64,000 bases of DNA from Candidatus Endomicrobiellum agilis (GCA_020328155.1 JAIXMX010000001.1:1-64000), one strand, 5' to 3'. Positions 36,840 to 47,257 are shown, numbered from the stretch's first letter. The notes: generated by a model not told the origin, from the sequence alone. Numbers and translations: made by a program.

Positions 36840-37193
36840 GTTGCTATCTTTAAATTTTGTCGAATTTTGCAGATTGTTTTCAATCCTTCATCAATGTAAT
36901 CGCGATGCCGTAAAATTATAGCATTTAAGGTAAAACTTAAACTATTTCCGACTCAAATTCATTTAAATCTTCATCGAAGAGTTGTTGATTGCTTATCATT
37001 TGTTGAAAAATCCGTGTAGATTGACTTAAAAAAATTTATAGCTATTTTGGCGGCGTTTGCCTTGACAAAATTCTTAGGATGTTTTTAGAGTTGAAAATAT
37101 AGCCCAGAAAAATCCTGCAAAAGAAGTTCCTATAAAAGCAACGATTGTTACAATAAAGATTATACGAGTATGTTTCCTTAAGAAATTCATCAT
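36840..37193 (-). pseudogene. SurA_N/peptidyl-prolyl isomerase-like remnant
   Basis: On the minus strand AAAGGAATG leads into MMNFLRKHTRIIFIVTIVAF and a hydrophobic anchor, ending at TAA 37074. Another frame continues FVKANAAKIAINFFKSIYTD, resembling the (V)NGxxIxxxxFxxxY start of SurA_N/periplasmic chaperone-isomerase domains. More decayed pieces follow (RHRDYIDEGLKTICKIRQNL). It was probably a membrane-anchored periplasmic folding factor. Upstream on the same strand (37194-37400), TADMRTYLDDKSSMTTKEIN ends at its start, a second dead gene. Between 37400 and 37880 nothing is supported. Confidence 0.42.
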
Positions 37194-37885
37194 TCCTTTT
37201 CTGCTCCGTCATTTATTTCTTTTGTTGTCATTGAAGATTTATCGTCGAGATACGTTCTCATATCTGCAGTTAGTATTTTTTTGTCTTTATATTTCTGAGA
37301 ACTTTGACTTTCGGCATTATTTCTATACAATCAAAGTCGTTTATATTTCTTTTTAGCTTAACGTCTCGTTTATCAGAGGCGATTTTTATGTTTATGCCGT
37401 AGGTTATTTCAGTTGTCTACTTCTTCGGAAACTGTAGGGCATTAATGCTTCCCGAACTTAATCGAACGAGTTGTTAAAGCGGTCTGTGAAATCATAATAT
37501 ATATATAAGTAGAGATAAAATGCTTATTTTAAAAGAGTCTGTTTTGCAGTACGGAGTAAAACACTATGGTAATTCTTTCCTTTAACTGCATGGTTTTATG
37601 AATAATTTTTATAAAATAATGCTATCATATATAAGAAATTTATGTCAATATGTTTTTTGACATTGAAACTTTTTTTATAATTTTATCTCGTAATCTGCCG
37701 GTATATACAATATACTTGCGTCTGATCTGAAGCACATACAGTGGTGGACGACTAAACGGAAGTATTTCCGCTTTATCCGAGCGGGACAAAATACTGTTTC
37801 TTCCTTTTTCCTCCTGCAAGACATTCTGAATTCTCCGAAGAATTATAAGCGGTATAGGCGTATCCGTATATATCAATGGCACTGT

Positions 37886-37958
37886 GCCGACGTAGCTCAG
37901 TTGGTAGAGCAGCGGTTTTGTAAACCGCAGGTCGTAGGTTCAAATCCTATCGTCGGCT
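37886..37958 (+). tRNA. trnT: tRNA-Thr (anticodon TGT)
   Basis: The acceptor GCCGACG pairs with CGTCGGC, with discriminator T. The D arm is GCTC-AGTTGGTA-GAGC. The anticodon stem GCGGT/ACCGC encloses TTTGTAA with anticodon TGT. The T arm contains GGTTCAAATCC. It is a normal 73-nt cloverleaf without an encoded CCA. It stands alone, upstream of smpB. Confidence 0.95.
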
Positions 37959-38109
37959 ACGGACAAGAAAATCGGCATTTATCTCCCAGTTGTATTAGTC
38001 GTGTGAAAAAATATCTGTTCCGAGCAAATCCATTTTAACAGTCCTGTATATTTTAAAAATATAGCATATTATTTAAAGTTTCATTAAAATTTGACGTGCG
38101 ATATACCTA

Positions 38110-38559
38110 ATGGGAAAAAAGATACTTTCATCAAACAGAAAAGCTTACTACAACTATGAAATTCTTGAAAAGTTGGAAGTAGGAATTGTATTGTCGGGAT
38201 ATGAAGTAAAATCCGCGAGACGGTCTAATATAAGTCTTGTCGATAGTGTTGTGTGGTTTTCTAACGGCGAAGCTTTTTCCGAAAAGATGTTTATCGCTCC
38301 TTATGAATTGATGTCCACTCATATTGCAGACTATGACGTTAAAAGAAAACGAAAACTTTTAATGCATAAGTCGGAAATTGACAGACTGAGCGCAAAAGTT
38401 AAAGAAAAAGGACTTACCGTTGTCCCTTTGGAAGTTTATGTCGGCAATAGAGGCAAAATTAAACTTCTTATAGGTCTTGCAAAGGGTAAAAAGTCGTACG
38501 ATAAAAAAGAAGCCATAAAGAAAAAAGATATTGAAAGAGAAATGACAAGAGAATATTAA
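38110..38559 (+). CDS. smpB: SsrA-binding protein SmpB
   Basis: SmpB binds tmRNA and brings it to stalled ribosomes for trans-translation. The 149-residue protein has the family blocks: NRKAYYNYEILEKLEVGIVL, SGYEVKSARRSNISL, the central YDVKRKRKLLMHKSEIDRL, and a basic C-terminal tail (KGKKSYDKKEAIKKKDIERE). No ssrA gene was seen in the window. The helicase gene follows closely. Confidence 0.94.
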   Translation: MGKKILSSNRKAYYNYEILEKLEVGIVLSGYEVKSARRSNISLVDSVVWFSNGEAFSEKMFIAPYELMSTHIADYDVKRKRKLLMHKSEIDRLSAKVKEKGLTVVPLEVYVGNRGKIKLLIGLAKGKKSYDKKEAIKKKDIEREMTREY

Positions 38560-38595
38560 TAGCGTATGACACTACTAGACCGCAAAATTAGGCAT

Positions 38596-41500
38596 ATGAA
38601 CAAATCTCAAATAATTTCAGTACAGGCGTCCGCAGGATCAGGCAAAACTTATAATCTTGCAAAAAGATATCTTTATCTTTTGCTTGACTCTGGCAGTCAT
38701 ACCAGTATAAAAAATGTAATAGCCGTGACTTTTACAAATAAAGCGGCTGTGGAGATGAAGTACAGGGTTATGAGTTATCTTAAAAAAGCGGCATTGTCTT
38801 TAGATACCGGCAATTTTTTTGATGATTTGAAACTTTCTAAAAATGAAATAGCCGATAAAAGCTCCGTCGTTTTGAGAGAAATTCTTGAATCTTACGATAA
38901 TTTTAACATAAGCACCATAGATAGTTTTAAAAACCACATCTTAAAGTCTTGTGCTATAAGCGTTGATCTTTCTCCGAATTTTACCGTAGAACGGGATTAT
39001 TCGGGTAATCTTTTGTTTTCTTTGGAAATCTTTTTGCAAAAAGTCCAGATCTCAGAAAACTTGAGGAGTATTGTATTACAGTATCTGTCGCAGTATTTGA
39101 TGAGAGATACAGGTTGGTTTCCTAAAAATAATATCTATAGCGAAATTGAAAAGGTGTTTAAAGCATCGGGAAATACCGGGAAAGATGTTATGTCAGACGA
39201 AGAAATATCTTTTAGAGATGAAATTGATTCGAGAGCCGCTGTGATTATAGAAAAAATTGAAGAATTTGCAAAATTTCTTCCGAATATTGAAGCAAAAAAA
39301 TGTTATTCAACCGCTGTTGAAAAAGTTTTGAAGTCCGGTAGAAAAATATTTTTTTCAATGGATATTCCTGCTAGGTTTGCATGCGAAACCGTCGAGTACA
39401 AAAAAGGCGCAAAAATTGACGCTCGCTCCGATGAACTTTGGAGCGAAATAAACAAAGAAATTAGATCCTTATGTGATTTTTATATGGAAAACTATTACGG
39501 TATTTACTCTTATATATATTCAAAAGTAGCGCTTGAGTTTGATGGGCAGTCAAAAAAAGACGGTGTTGTATTTTTAAATGAAATAAATAAAAAAACAGTC
39601 GGTTTGTTTGAAAAGAATAACACTATGCCGGAGGTATATTGCAGGTTGTCAGAAAAATATAAGCATTTTTTAATTGACGAATTTCAGGATACTAGTCTTG
39701 TACAGTGGCTGGGGATTAAAAGGTTTTTGGAAGAAAGTCTTGCTGAAGGGGGAACGTTTTTTTATGTTGGCGACGTAAAGCAGGCGATTTATGCTTTTAG
39801 AGGCGGAAACTCTGAGATTTTTGATACGGTGTCAAAAGAATTTCCTTCGGCGGATGTCGATAAAAGATATCTTAAACAGAATTTTAGAAGCGGTAGGACT
39901 GTTGTAAATTTTAACAATAATATATTTTCAAAAGAAAATATCGAGAGGTTTTTAAACGAATTTTACAAAGAAAAAGACATTGAGTGCAATTTTTCAAAGT
40001 TTATTGAAACTTACTCTTTCCCTAAACAGGAAACGACTGAGGAACATAATTACGGTTATGTTGAAATAGATTTAATAGATAAAACCTGTAAAGATGTTGA
40101 AGAAGAAATAAAACAAAGATTTATAAATTGCATTTTTCAAATATCAAAAAGGTTCAAATTCGGAGATATAGCTGTTTTATGCAGAACGAACGACGAAATA
40201 CTTACCATAAGTTCGTGGCTTTTGGAAAAAGGACTTGGCGTAGAATCGTCACAAACTCTGAATATAAGAAATAATAGCGTTGTAAAACAGATTGTATCGC
40301 TGCTTATATTTATTGATTCTCCCATAAATGCGCTGTCTTTTTCCTCTTTTGTTATTGGAGATGTTTTCGGTAAAGCTGCAGGTGTTGAAAGCAATGAGCT
40401 TGAAAAGTTTATTTTTATTTATAACAAAGGGAATAAAAACGGAACTTTTTATAAAACTTTTAGAGAGGTATATAAAAGTCTTTGGAATGAATATTTCGAG
40501 GATTTTTTTGTGAAAGCGGGTTTTGTGCCTGTTTATGAATTAATCCTTGCAGTGCTTGAAAAATTTAAAATTGCGGATAATTTTCCAGATAGCAAAGCGT
40601 TTATAATGTGCTTTTTGGAGCTTATAAAAGATTTTGAAACGCAGGATTCGGGACTGAAAAACTTTTTAGAATATTTTAATAATTTAAAAAACAATGAAGA
40701 GTCTTTATATATAAAAAGTGTTTTTAGAGACAGTATAAAAGTTATGACGGTGCATAAGACTAAAGGACTTCAATTTCCCGCAGTGGTAGTTCCTTTCCTC
40801 AAACTCTCAGAAAAGACTGTGGGAAAACCTTATTTTGACGATTCAGGCGAGAAAATAAAATTGTTAAGCATATCGGAAAACCTTGCGAAGTTTTCGCAAA
40901 AAGCTAAAAAAATATACGACATGGAAAAAATGAATTCGTTATTGTCTGAACTTAATACGGCGTATGTTTCAATGACAAGAGCTGAATATGAATTTTATGC
41001 TATAGTTCCGCCGAAATCCGGTGCTTCAAATAATGCGATTTTGCTGTTGTTGGGAAATAATAATCTTATTTCCGGCACTAAACGGACATACAGTTTCACC
41101 GAAACCAAGAAAGATGATGTTATTTCAGACGCTTTTATCGGTGGTTATAAAGATATGCAAAAATATTTAGAAAGAGCAGATAGAACGTTGCCTGATATAA
41201 AAGAAGCGGAAAAAAAAGGTTCGATTATACATTATGCTTTGTCAAAGATAACGTCATTAAAAAATAAAAATATAAGTGATGCCATTGATGATGCGCTTAA
41301 GATTACAAAAAGAAAATTTTTCTTTGAAGATGTTGAATTTTGTAGGGAAAAGCTTAGCAAAATGTTTGTATCGGAAGAAATTTTAAATCTATTCGCGTAT
41401 GACGAAAACAATATTTATAATGAAAAAGAAATTGTGGATACTGCGGGTAAAACTTTTAGGATTGATAAATTGATAGTACGTGATGATGAAGTTATGATAG

Positions 41501-41649
41501 TAGATTTTAAAAGCTCAAATTCTAGGAAAGAAAAAAATGAAGAACAGCTGAGGCGTTATGTATCTCTTGTTTCCGAAATTTATCCCAATAAAAAAATATC
41601 GGCTTATATTGCGGATATTGAAAATGCAAAATGTCTGCCGGTACAATAA
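38596..41649 (+). CDS. addA: UvrD-type helicase/exonuclease, AddA (RecB)-like
   Basis: This is the helicase-nuclease subunit for double-strand-break processing and RecA loading. Starting at ATG 38596 (MNKSQIISVQ) it has 1,017 residues; 38566 is an equally unmarked alternative. Motifs: Walker A ASAGSGKT (about residue 10), Ia TFTNKAAVEM, II DEFQDTS, III YVGDVKQAIYAFRGG, IV YLKQNFRSG, V VMTVHKTKGLQFPAVV and VI AYVSMTRAEYEF. A C-terminal RecB-like PD-(D/E)XK nuclease contains IVDFKSS and EQLRRYV. It is followed by its partner, after 190 nt. It is shorter than B. subtilis AddA. Confidence 0.85.
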   Translation: MNKSQIISVQASAGSGKTYNLAKRYLYLLLDSGSHTSIKNVIAVTFTNKAAVEMKYRVMSYLKKAALSLDTGNFFDDLKLSKNEIADKSSVVLREILESYDNFNISTIDSFKNHILKSCAISVDLSPNFTVERDYSGNLLFSLEIFLQKVQISENLRSIVLQYLSQYLMRDTGWFPKNNIYSEIEKVFKASGNTGKDVMSDEEISFRDEIDSRAAVIIEKIEEFAKFLPNIEAKKCYSTAVEKVLKSGRKIFFSMDIPARFACETVEYKKGAKIDARSDELWSEINKEIRSLCDFYMENYYGIYSYIYSKVALEFDGQSKKDGVVFLNEINKKTVGLFEKNNTMPEVYCRLSEKYKHFLIDEFQDTSLVQWLGIKRFLEESLAEGGTFFYVGDVKQAIYAFRGGNSEIFDTVSKEFPSADVDKRYLKQNFRSGRTVVNFNNNIFSKENIERFLNEFYKEKDIECNFSKFIETYSFPKQETTEEHNYGYVEIDLIDKTCKDVEEEIKQRFINCIFQISKRFKFGDIAVLCRTNDEILTISSWLLEKGLGVESSQTLNIRNNSVVKQIVSLLIFIDSPINALSFSSFVIGDVFGKAAGVESNELEKFIFIYNKGNKNGTFYKTFREVYKSLWNEYFEDFFVKAGFVPVYELILAVLEKFKIADNFPDSKAFIMCFLELIKDFETQDSGLKNFLEYFNNLKNNEESLYIKSVFRDSIKVMTVHKTKGLQFPAVVVPFLKLSEKTVGKPYFDDSGEKIKLLSISENLAKFSQKAKKIYDMEKMNSLLSELNTAYVSMTRAEYEFYAIVPPKSGASNNAILLLLGNNNLISGTKRTYSFTETKKDDVISDAFIGGYKDMQKYLERADRTLPDIKEAEKKGSIIHYALSKITSLKNKNISDAIDDALKITKRKFFFEDVEFCREKLSKMFVSEEILNLFAYDENNIYNEKEIVDTAGKTFRIDKLIVRDDEVMIVDFKSSNSRKEKNEEQLRRYVSLVSEIYPNKKISAYIADIENAKCLPVQ

Positions 41650-41840
41650 ACAAATGCTGTCCCGCCGGACATGATTTCAATGTTTGCCGTTATTCTTAAA
41701 AGGCAGGACTTTCTTGAAAATATGCTTTGCCCGTTATCCGCTGTCGTGCCATGCTTTGAAAACAAGTATTAATCCGACAGTTGTAGGCATTAGCGTTGGT
41801 TGTTCAATTTGTCATTAAAATATATCGTAAGGGATATAAA

Positions 41841-44642
41841 ATGTTGGGTAGGATAATAAATATAGACGCCTCCGAAAACATAATAAATTTTACAGCCGAC
41901 TACATTTTTAAATCGGATAGGAAAATTGCTTTGATAAGCGGCGGTCGGAGACCTTTTCTATTTATTAAGAAACAGCTTGCCGAAAAGCAAAAGAAAGCCT
42001 TTTTCCCTCCAGAGTTCTTTACGAACAATGAATTTATCGAGAGAGTTATTTTTGATAATACGGAACTTGTAAAAATCTCAGATATTGAAGCGGCGTTTAT
42101 GATATTTGAGATTGTTAAAAATGAAGTGCCGCAACTTTTGAACGGTAAAATTTCTTTTGCATCTTTTATGGATTGGTCTTTTGAAATTTTGTCTTTTATA
42201 GAGCAACTGAGCTTGGAAGATGTCTCTGAAGAAAAACTTAAAGCCGTAAAAGCAAACGCTGAAATAGGTTATGACGTTCCCGACAATATCAACGATTTAT
42301 TGAAAAATATCTTTAAAATAAGAAATAGTTTTTATAACAGTTTGGAAAAATCGTCAAAAATTACGGAGGGTCGCAGTTTTTTAAAAGCTTCGGCGATGGG
42401 ACCGGAATTGCTAGTTGGAAATTTTGACGAAGTGATATTAATGGTGCCATTTTATCTTCACAAGACTGAAATTGAAATTTTTAAAAAAATTTATAGCGTT
42501 GGAAAACTCACCGTGTTTATTCATGGAAATCCATGGAAGTATGAAACTTTGGTAAATTTATATTCTGCATTTGGCGAGCCGCTGCCGAACGCGAAAAACG
42601 AAAGACACGAATACAAATTAAATGTATATTCCGCTTTTGACGATCAGTCTCAGGGCGCTTTGCTTAAAAATCTTATCAGCGGTTATTCTGAAAATGATTT
42701 AGATAAAACGGTTGTTATTGTGCCGGATTCAAAAATGCTTCAATCTGTGATATCTGAAGTTTCAATAGTCACAGGACATTATAATGTTTCGGCGGGTTAT
42801 CCTGCTGAAAAAACGTCTGTTTTTTCTTTACTTGACGCAATTGTAAAAGCGCAGCTTTCAAAGAAGGGACGATACTACTATTCAAAAGACGTTATGAAAG
42901 TACTGGCTAACCCGCTTTCAAAAAATATGAGGTTCTTTGGAGAAAATTCAATATCGAGGATTGTCGCCCATAAGATTGAAGAAGCTTTAGATCAGGATTC
43001 AAAAAGTAGTTTAAGCGGCAAAATGTTTGTTTCTTTTGAAGAAATTGTCGGTGAGAAGCAACTTGTTGATGAAATAAGTCTTACTGTAACCGAAGCTTGG
43101 AAATACGTTGCCTCTAAAAAAATTGTAGAGATATTAAAAGAAATTTTTGACATTTTCTTTGTGTCGTGGGAAAAAATAAATACTCTTAATAATTTGTCTT
43201 ATATTTTGTCTGAATTTTTTGGGAAAATATATTCTTTAAGCGCTACAAGCGCTTATCCCTTAAATATTGAAGTTATGGGATTATTATTATCTTTGGCAAA
43301 AGATCTGAAATTTGGAGAGGTATCGCAAGCAGAGTTTTCCAATGAAGATGTTTTAAATATTTTCAAAAAGATGATTAGAAATAAAAGAATAGCTTTGCCG
43401 GGTTCGCCTCTCAACGGTATGCAAATTTTAGGACTTTTAGAATCGAGAAATCTTTCGTTTGACAATGTTTTCATAGTGGGAATGACAGATTCGGCAATAC
43501 CTGCCGTAAAAAAAGAATATGCTCTCATCCCCAAAGATATAATGTATGCTTTAGGGATTAAAATGGCCAAGAAAGAGTTTGAAATACAACGGTATCATTT
43601 TAATAGACTTATTGCAGGAGCAAAAAATTTAAGTCTTATTTATCCTGATAACGAGAAAGACGAAAGGAGTAGATTTATCGAAGCTCTTATTTGGAATAAA
43701 CAGCTGGAAAATAAAGACATTGATATCGTAAAAACAAATAAATTTGTTTTACCTAAATTTTCGGCGAAACAACTTGTAAAACGAAAATATGCAAAAACTG
43801 AAGAGATTAGAGAATATCTTAAAAATATGTTTTATACGTACAGTAAAATTGACGCTTATTTAAGCTGTAAACTTAAATTTTATTTTATGTATGTGTTGCT
43901 GCTTGACAAAGGAATGGAAGTGGGACGAGAGCTTTCCGGCAGCGATATAGGAAATTTTGTGCATAGTTTTTTAAAAGATGCTTTATATGAAGAACTTAAC
44001 GGCGAGAAACTGATGACTTCGGAATTTGAAAGAGAATATTTTAAAAAACTTGAGAACAGTTTTGATAATTCCCCGTGTTTTAAGTTTAGGGAAGACGCTT
44101 TTATGATAAAAGAAGTTTTAGTGTACAGAATGAAAAACATTTTATATTATGAAAGACAAAGGTTTTATAAAAACATTTACGGTTGCGAGAGAGAATATAT
44201 TTCAAATATTGAAACGGCTTCGGAGGAAACTTATAAATTAAAATGCAGAATTGACAGAATAGATACGGACGGTAAAGATTATATGATATTTGATTATAAA
44301 ACAGGTGCTGTTCCCGATAAAATTGTTTTAGAGAAATATCTTGAGTTAATGTCAGATGATTTTGGCAGGCAGAATATAAAAAAGGCGATAAGTTCTCTAC
44401 AGCTTCCGTTGTATAAATACATATTTGAAAAAGAGACAGGTTTTTCCGTCTTAAATTGCGGAATTTATGATATAAAAAAAGCAAAAATTATTGAATTTCC
44501 TGAAAAAAGAGAAGTATATGAGAAATGCGTTGATGTAGTTAAGATTGTGCTTGACGAGATAAATGGTGGAGAAAATTTTGAATTCGATGAAAAGGATAAA
44601 GTTAACTGTGAGGTGTGCAGATATTTTTATGTATGCAGATAA
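41841..44642 (+). CDS. addB: AddB-like nuclease subunit with Fe-S-type cysteines
   Basis: The start at ATG 41841 (MLGRIINIDAS) follows AAGGGA; 933 residues. The N-terminal half is an inactivated helicase-like fold (no canonical Walker A; GGRRPFLFIKKQL is at that position). The C-terminal third is a RecB-like nuclease with CRIDRIDTDGKDYMIFDYKT as active-site strand. Four cysteines, one in YLSCKLKFYF and a CxxCx5C at the C-terminus (CEVCRYFYVC), match the iron-sulfur staple of AddB nucleases. Together with the upstream gene it forms a two-nuclease AddAB-type complex. Confidence 0.82.
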   Translation: MLGRIINIDASENIINFTADYIFKSDRKIALISGGRRPFLFIKKQLAEKQKKAFFPPEFFTNNEFIERVIFDNTELVKISDIEAAFMIFEIVKNEVPQLLNGKISFASFMDWSFEILSFIEQLSLEDVSEEKLKAVKANAEIGYDVPDNINDLLKNIFKIRNSFYNSLEKSSKITEGRSFLKASAMGPELLVGNFDEVILMVPFYLHKTEIEIFKKIYSVGKLTVFIHGNPWKYETLVNLYSAFGEPLPNAKNERHEYKLNVYSAFDDQSQGALLKNLISGYSENDLDKTVVIVPDSKMLQSVISEVSIVTGHYNVSAGYPAEKTSVFSLLDAIVKAQLSKKGRYYYSKDVMKVLANPLSKNMRFFGENSISRIVAHKIEEALDQDSKSSLSGKMFVSFEEIVGEKQLVDEISLTVTEAWKYVASKKIVEILKEIFDIFFVSWEKINTLNNLSYILSEFFGKIYSLSATSAYPLNIEVMGLLLSLAKDLKFGEVSQAEFSNEDVLNIFKKMIRNKRIALPGSPLNGMQILGLLESRNLSFDNVFIVGMTDSAIPAVKKEYALIPKDIMYALGIKMAKKEFEIQRYHFNRLIAGAKNLSLIYPDNEKDERSRFIEALIWNKQLENKDIDIVKTNKFVLPKFSAKQLVKRKYAKTEEIREYLKNMFYTYSKIDAYLSCKLKFYFMYVLLLDKGMEVGRELSGSDIGNFVHSFLKDALYEELNGEKLMTSEFEREYFKKLENSFDNSPCFKFREDAFMIKEVLVYRMKNILYYERQRFYKNIYGCEREYISNIETASEETYKLKCRIDRIDTDGKDYMIFDYKTGAVPDKIVLEKYLELMSDDFGRQNIKKAISSLQLPLYKYIFEKETGFSVLNCGIYDIKKAKIIEFPEKREVYEKCVDVVKIVLDEINGGENFEFDEKDKVNCEVCRYFYVCR

Positions 44643-44856
44643 AATATTTTTAGAATTTTTAACCGATAACAATTTCTTAAGAGAAAGGAAAAATGAAAAA
44701 TATTTACATAACTAAATTGGGCGAATTGTAAAACTTAAATAATTTTGTATGATATTGAAAATACTTTGTAAAAAAGTAAAATTGAGAGAGTGAGATTTTC
44801 AGTTTTATTTCGTCAGTTTTGTAGGCAAGTGTTAGCTTATGACAAAAGGGGGACAC

Positions 44857-45168
44857 ATGGCAGGCTTGAAAACAGTGCTTTATGCGGGCGTGGGATTGGC
44901 GTTGAAAGGTAAGAAGAAAATAGAGGAGGCAGCAAAAAAGTTTGTTGAAAATAATAAAATTGAAGTTGATGAGGGTAAAAAATTTTTTGATGAAACCGTA
45001 AAGCAGGCTGAAACGGCAAAAGATGAATTATCAAAAAAGATTAATAAAACTGTAAAAACGACAGTCAACAAAATGGGTTTTATAACGCATGAAGAAGCGG
45101 AAAATCTCAAAAGTGAAATAGAAAAACTTAAAACGCAGTTGGACAAGTCCGAAAAAGGAGAAAAATAA
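44857..45168 (+). CDS. phasin-like/PhaF-type coiled-coil protein
   Basis: Start ATG 44857 (MAGLKTVLYAG) follows AAGGGGG by 4 nt, better than 44839. The 103-residue protein has a short hydrophobic N-terminus and a charged helix KKIEEAAKKFVENNKIEVDE, then a second coiled-coil that includes NLKSEIEKLKTQLDKSEK. The layout resembles small phasin or polyhydroxyalkanoate-regulator-type proteins that coat granules or act as helical scaffolds; no polyester genes are nearby, so the role is open. A plausible promoter is upstream (TTGTAA-N16-TATGAT, near 44727-44754). Confidence 0.55.
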   Translation: MAGLKTVLYAGVGLALKGKKKIEEAAKKFVENNKIEVDEGKKFFDETVKQAETAKDELSKKINKTVKTTVNKMGFITHEEAENLKSEIEKLKTQLDKSEKGEK

Positions 45169-45204
45169 GTTTTCTAGTGGAAATTATTTTTCATTGTCTA
45201 TGTT

Positions 45205-45247
45205 GCTAAATAAAAATCAGTTTGTTTAGCATAGCGATGTATTTTTT
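45205..45247. terminator. possible shared terminator between convergent genes
   Basis: GCTAAA (45205-45210) pairs with TTTAGC (45225-45230) and TATG/CATA-type pairing may extend the stem. ATTTTTTTA follows on the plus strand. It lies between the phasin-like gene and the convergent antiporter gene. Weak candidate. Confidence 0.35.
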
Positions 45248-45253
45248 TATTGT

Positions 45254-47029
45254 TTATTCTTGCTCTTTGTCGGCTGACTGAGCTGCAAGTTCCGAAGCTA
45301 CCGCGAGTAGGCTTTGTTTTTCCAAATCGTCGAGTAGTAAAGAAGTCAAAGCATTTGCAACTTCTTCTTCTTCAAAGACTATTCCCGATATGCCTGTTTG
45401 TTTTAAGTTCTCTTTGCTGTCAATAAAACGCGCTCTTACGAGTATGCGTGTTTTTGGGTTTAAGGCGGACGCAAGTGAAGCGGTTTCCAATGTTGTATTT
45501 AAAGAAGGAATTGTAATAATTAAATAGTCTGCATTTTTTATGCCTGCTGCAAACAAAATATCTTTTTTTGCCGAGTTTCCGTAAATTACTGCTTGTCCTT
45601 GTGAACTCAGACTATTAACTGTGTCTATGTTTATTTCAACGATAATAGGTTTTACATCTTGCTCTATTAATGCCTGAGTAACTTTTTTACCGGTAGGTCC
45701 GTAACCTACGACTATGGCTGTTTTTTGTGCAAGGTATTCTTCAGTGGGGAGCAGATTTTTTGCGAGATCCTTATCTTTACTGTTTTTATTTCCTTTTCTG
45801 TCAGCTGCAAAATTTAAAATCTTCCACAACTTTTTTTTGGAACGAAGAAATTTCTCAATTGCCGGAACTTTCTTAAATACCGACGGGTTTAGAGTTATTG
45901 ATGCGATGGAACACACGACTATTGCATTGTAAACAACATCTCCAGCAAGACCTAACCGTTTTGCTTCTTGCGCCAGTATAAATGAGAATTCTCCGACCTG
46001 CGCTAGTCCCGAAGCGACTGTGAGGGCTGTTTTTGTGGAGTATCCTAAGATGGAGACTGTAAGTATAGCGGTTAAAGGTTTGATGAGTAAAACGATGGCG
46101 AGACACATGCATATGAGCAGCGGATACTCGATTATAAATTTTAAATCAAAAAGCATACCGACTGCAAGGAAAAATAAAACTGCGAAAGCGTCTCTCAACG
46201 GAAGAATATCAGCGCCTGCCTGATGGCTTGCTTTGCTTTTTCCTACAACCATTCCGCCCAAAAATGCGCCTAAGGCAAACGATGCTTGGAATACGACAGC
46301 CGCAAGAATTGCTGTTAAAAAAGCTATGACTAAAACCGTGAGAGTGAAAAGTTCTTCTGAGTGGGTCTTTATAATTTTTGACAAGAGCCACGGAACAAAC
46401 AGTTCTCCTCCTTTCATAACCAAAACCCATAATAAAACAAGCCGTCCCAAAGCGATTCCTATTGCTTTAAGTATTTCAATACTTCCTTCTGCAGTACTCG
46501 AATTAGATAATATTGTCATAATGCTAGGAAGGGCGACAAGTATTAATACGGTTAAAATATCTTCTACAACGAGCCATCCGACGGCTACATGTCCGTGTAC
46601 GGTGTTGACAATATCATTGTCGTTTAAAACTCTTAAAAGTACGACAGTGCTTGCCACAGCAAGACCAAAACCGAGTATGAGCGCCGACTTTAAATCAAGT
46701 CCTAAGGTGGTGCCGACAAATATTCCGCAAATGGTTGCAATAGTGCTTTGTATTATCGCTCCCGGGATAGCGACGCCCTTAACTGCCATGAGATCATCCA
46801 TTTTGAAATGTAATCCCACGCCAAACATCAAAAGAATGACGCCGGCTTCTGAAAGTTGAGATGCCAGAGCGTAATCTGCGACAAATCCGGGAGAAGCGGG
46901 ACCTATGAAGAACCCAGCTAAAAGATATCCGACAATAGAAGAAAGACCCAGCTTTTGCGTTATAAAACCGAGCACAAGAGCAAAGGCAAAGCCTATTGCT
47001 ATAATTTCAAGTAATTGGTATTCGTGCAT
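45254..47029 (-). CDS. ybaL: CPA2 cation:proton antiporter with TrkA-N domain (KefB/YbaL type)
   Basis: The 591-residue inner-membrane protein has about 12 transmembrane segments in residues 1-390, starting LLEIIAIGFAFALVLGFITQ, with the CPA2 blocks GYLLAGFFIGP, FGVGLHFKMDDL and GWLVVEDILTVLILVALP. A cytosolic RCK/TrkA-N domain follows (about 430-560) with a dinucleotide-binding GYGPTGKKV. A short C-terminal helical tail ends the protein. It would exchange K+ or Na+ for H+ under nucleotide control. It stands alone, converging with the phasin-like gene. Confidence 0.87.
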   Translation of the reverse strand: MHEYQLLEIIAIGFAFALVLGFITQKLGLSSIVGYLLAGFFIGPASPGFVADYALASQLSEAGVILLMFGVGLHFKMDDLMAVKGVAIPGAIIQSTIATICGIFVGTTLGLDLKSALILGFGLAVASTVVLLRVLNDNDIVNTVHGHVAVGWLVVEDILTVLILVALPSIMTILSNSSTAEGSIEILKAIGIALGRLVLLWVLVMKGGELFVPWLLSKIIKTHSEELFTLTVLVIAFLTAILAAVVFQASFALGAFLGGMVVGKSKASHQAGADILPLRDAFAVLFFLAVGMLFDLKFIIEYPLLICMCLAIVLLIKPLTAILTVSILGYSTKTALTVASGLAQVGEFSFILAQEAKRLGLAGDVVYNAIVVCSIASITLNPSVFKKVPAIEKFLRSKKKLWKILNFAADRKGNKNSKDKDLAKNLLPTEEYLAQKTAIVVGYGPTGKKVTQALIEQDVKPIIVEINIDTVNSLSSQGQAVIYGNSAKKDILFAAGIKNADYLIITIPSLNTTLETASLASALNPKTRILVRARFIDSKENLKQTGISGIVFEEEEVANALTSLLLDDLEKQSLLAVASELAAQSADKEQE

Positions 47030-47257
47030 TTAAAACCGCCTTGAAGTCTGCGATATTATAACATAAAATTCAATAATCTTTGTTATTTTAGAATCTGTCT
47101 GTTATTTTTTATTTCAAGCTTTTGCGCTTTTGTGCTGTTTGGCGCGGCAATTTTCATAAACGCCCTTAGGTCGTTAAAGTGCAAAACAAAGAAAAAATTG
47201 TTTTGTATGTAAATTGTGTATAATATAAAAAATCCGATTTGCTGTAATACGAAACTT

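Noticed and set aside
37640-37882. 80-residue minus-strand ORF next to tRNA-Thr
   Set aside because: No recognisable domain, no good ribosome-binding site, and surrounding DNA is decayed; it is probably a chance ORF.
46233-46859. 208-residue plus-strand ORF inside the antiporter gene
   Set aside because: Shadow of the well-supported minus-strand transporter.
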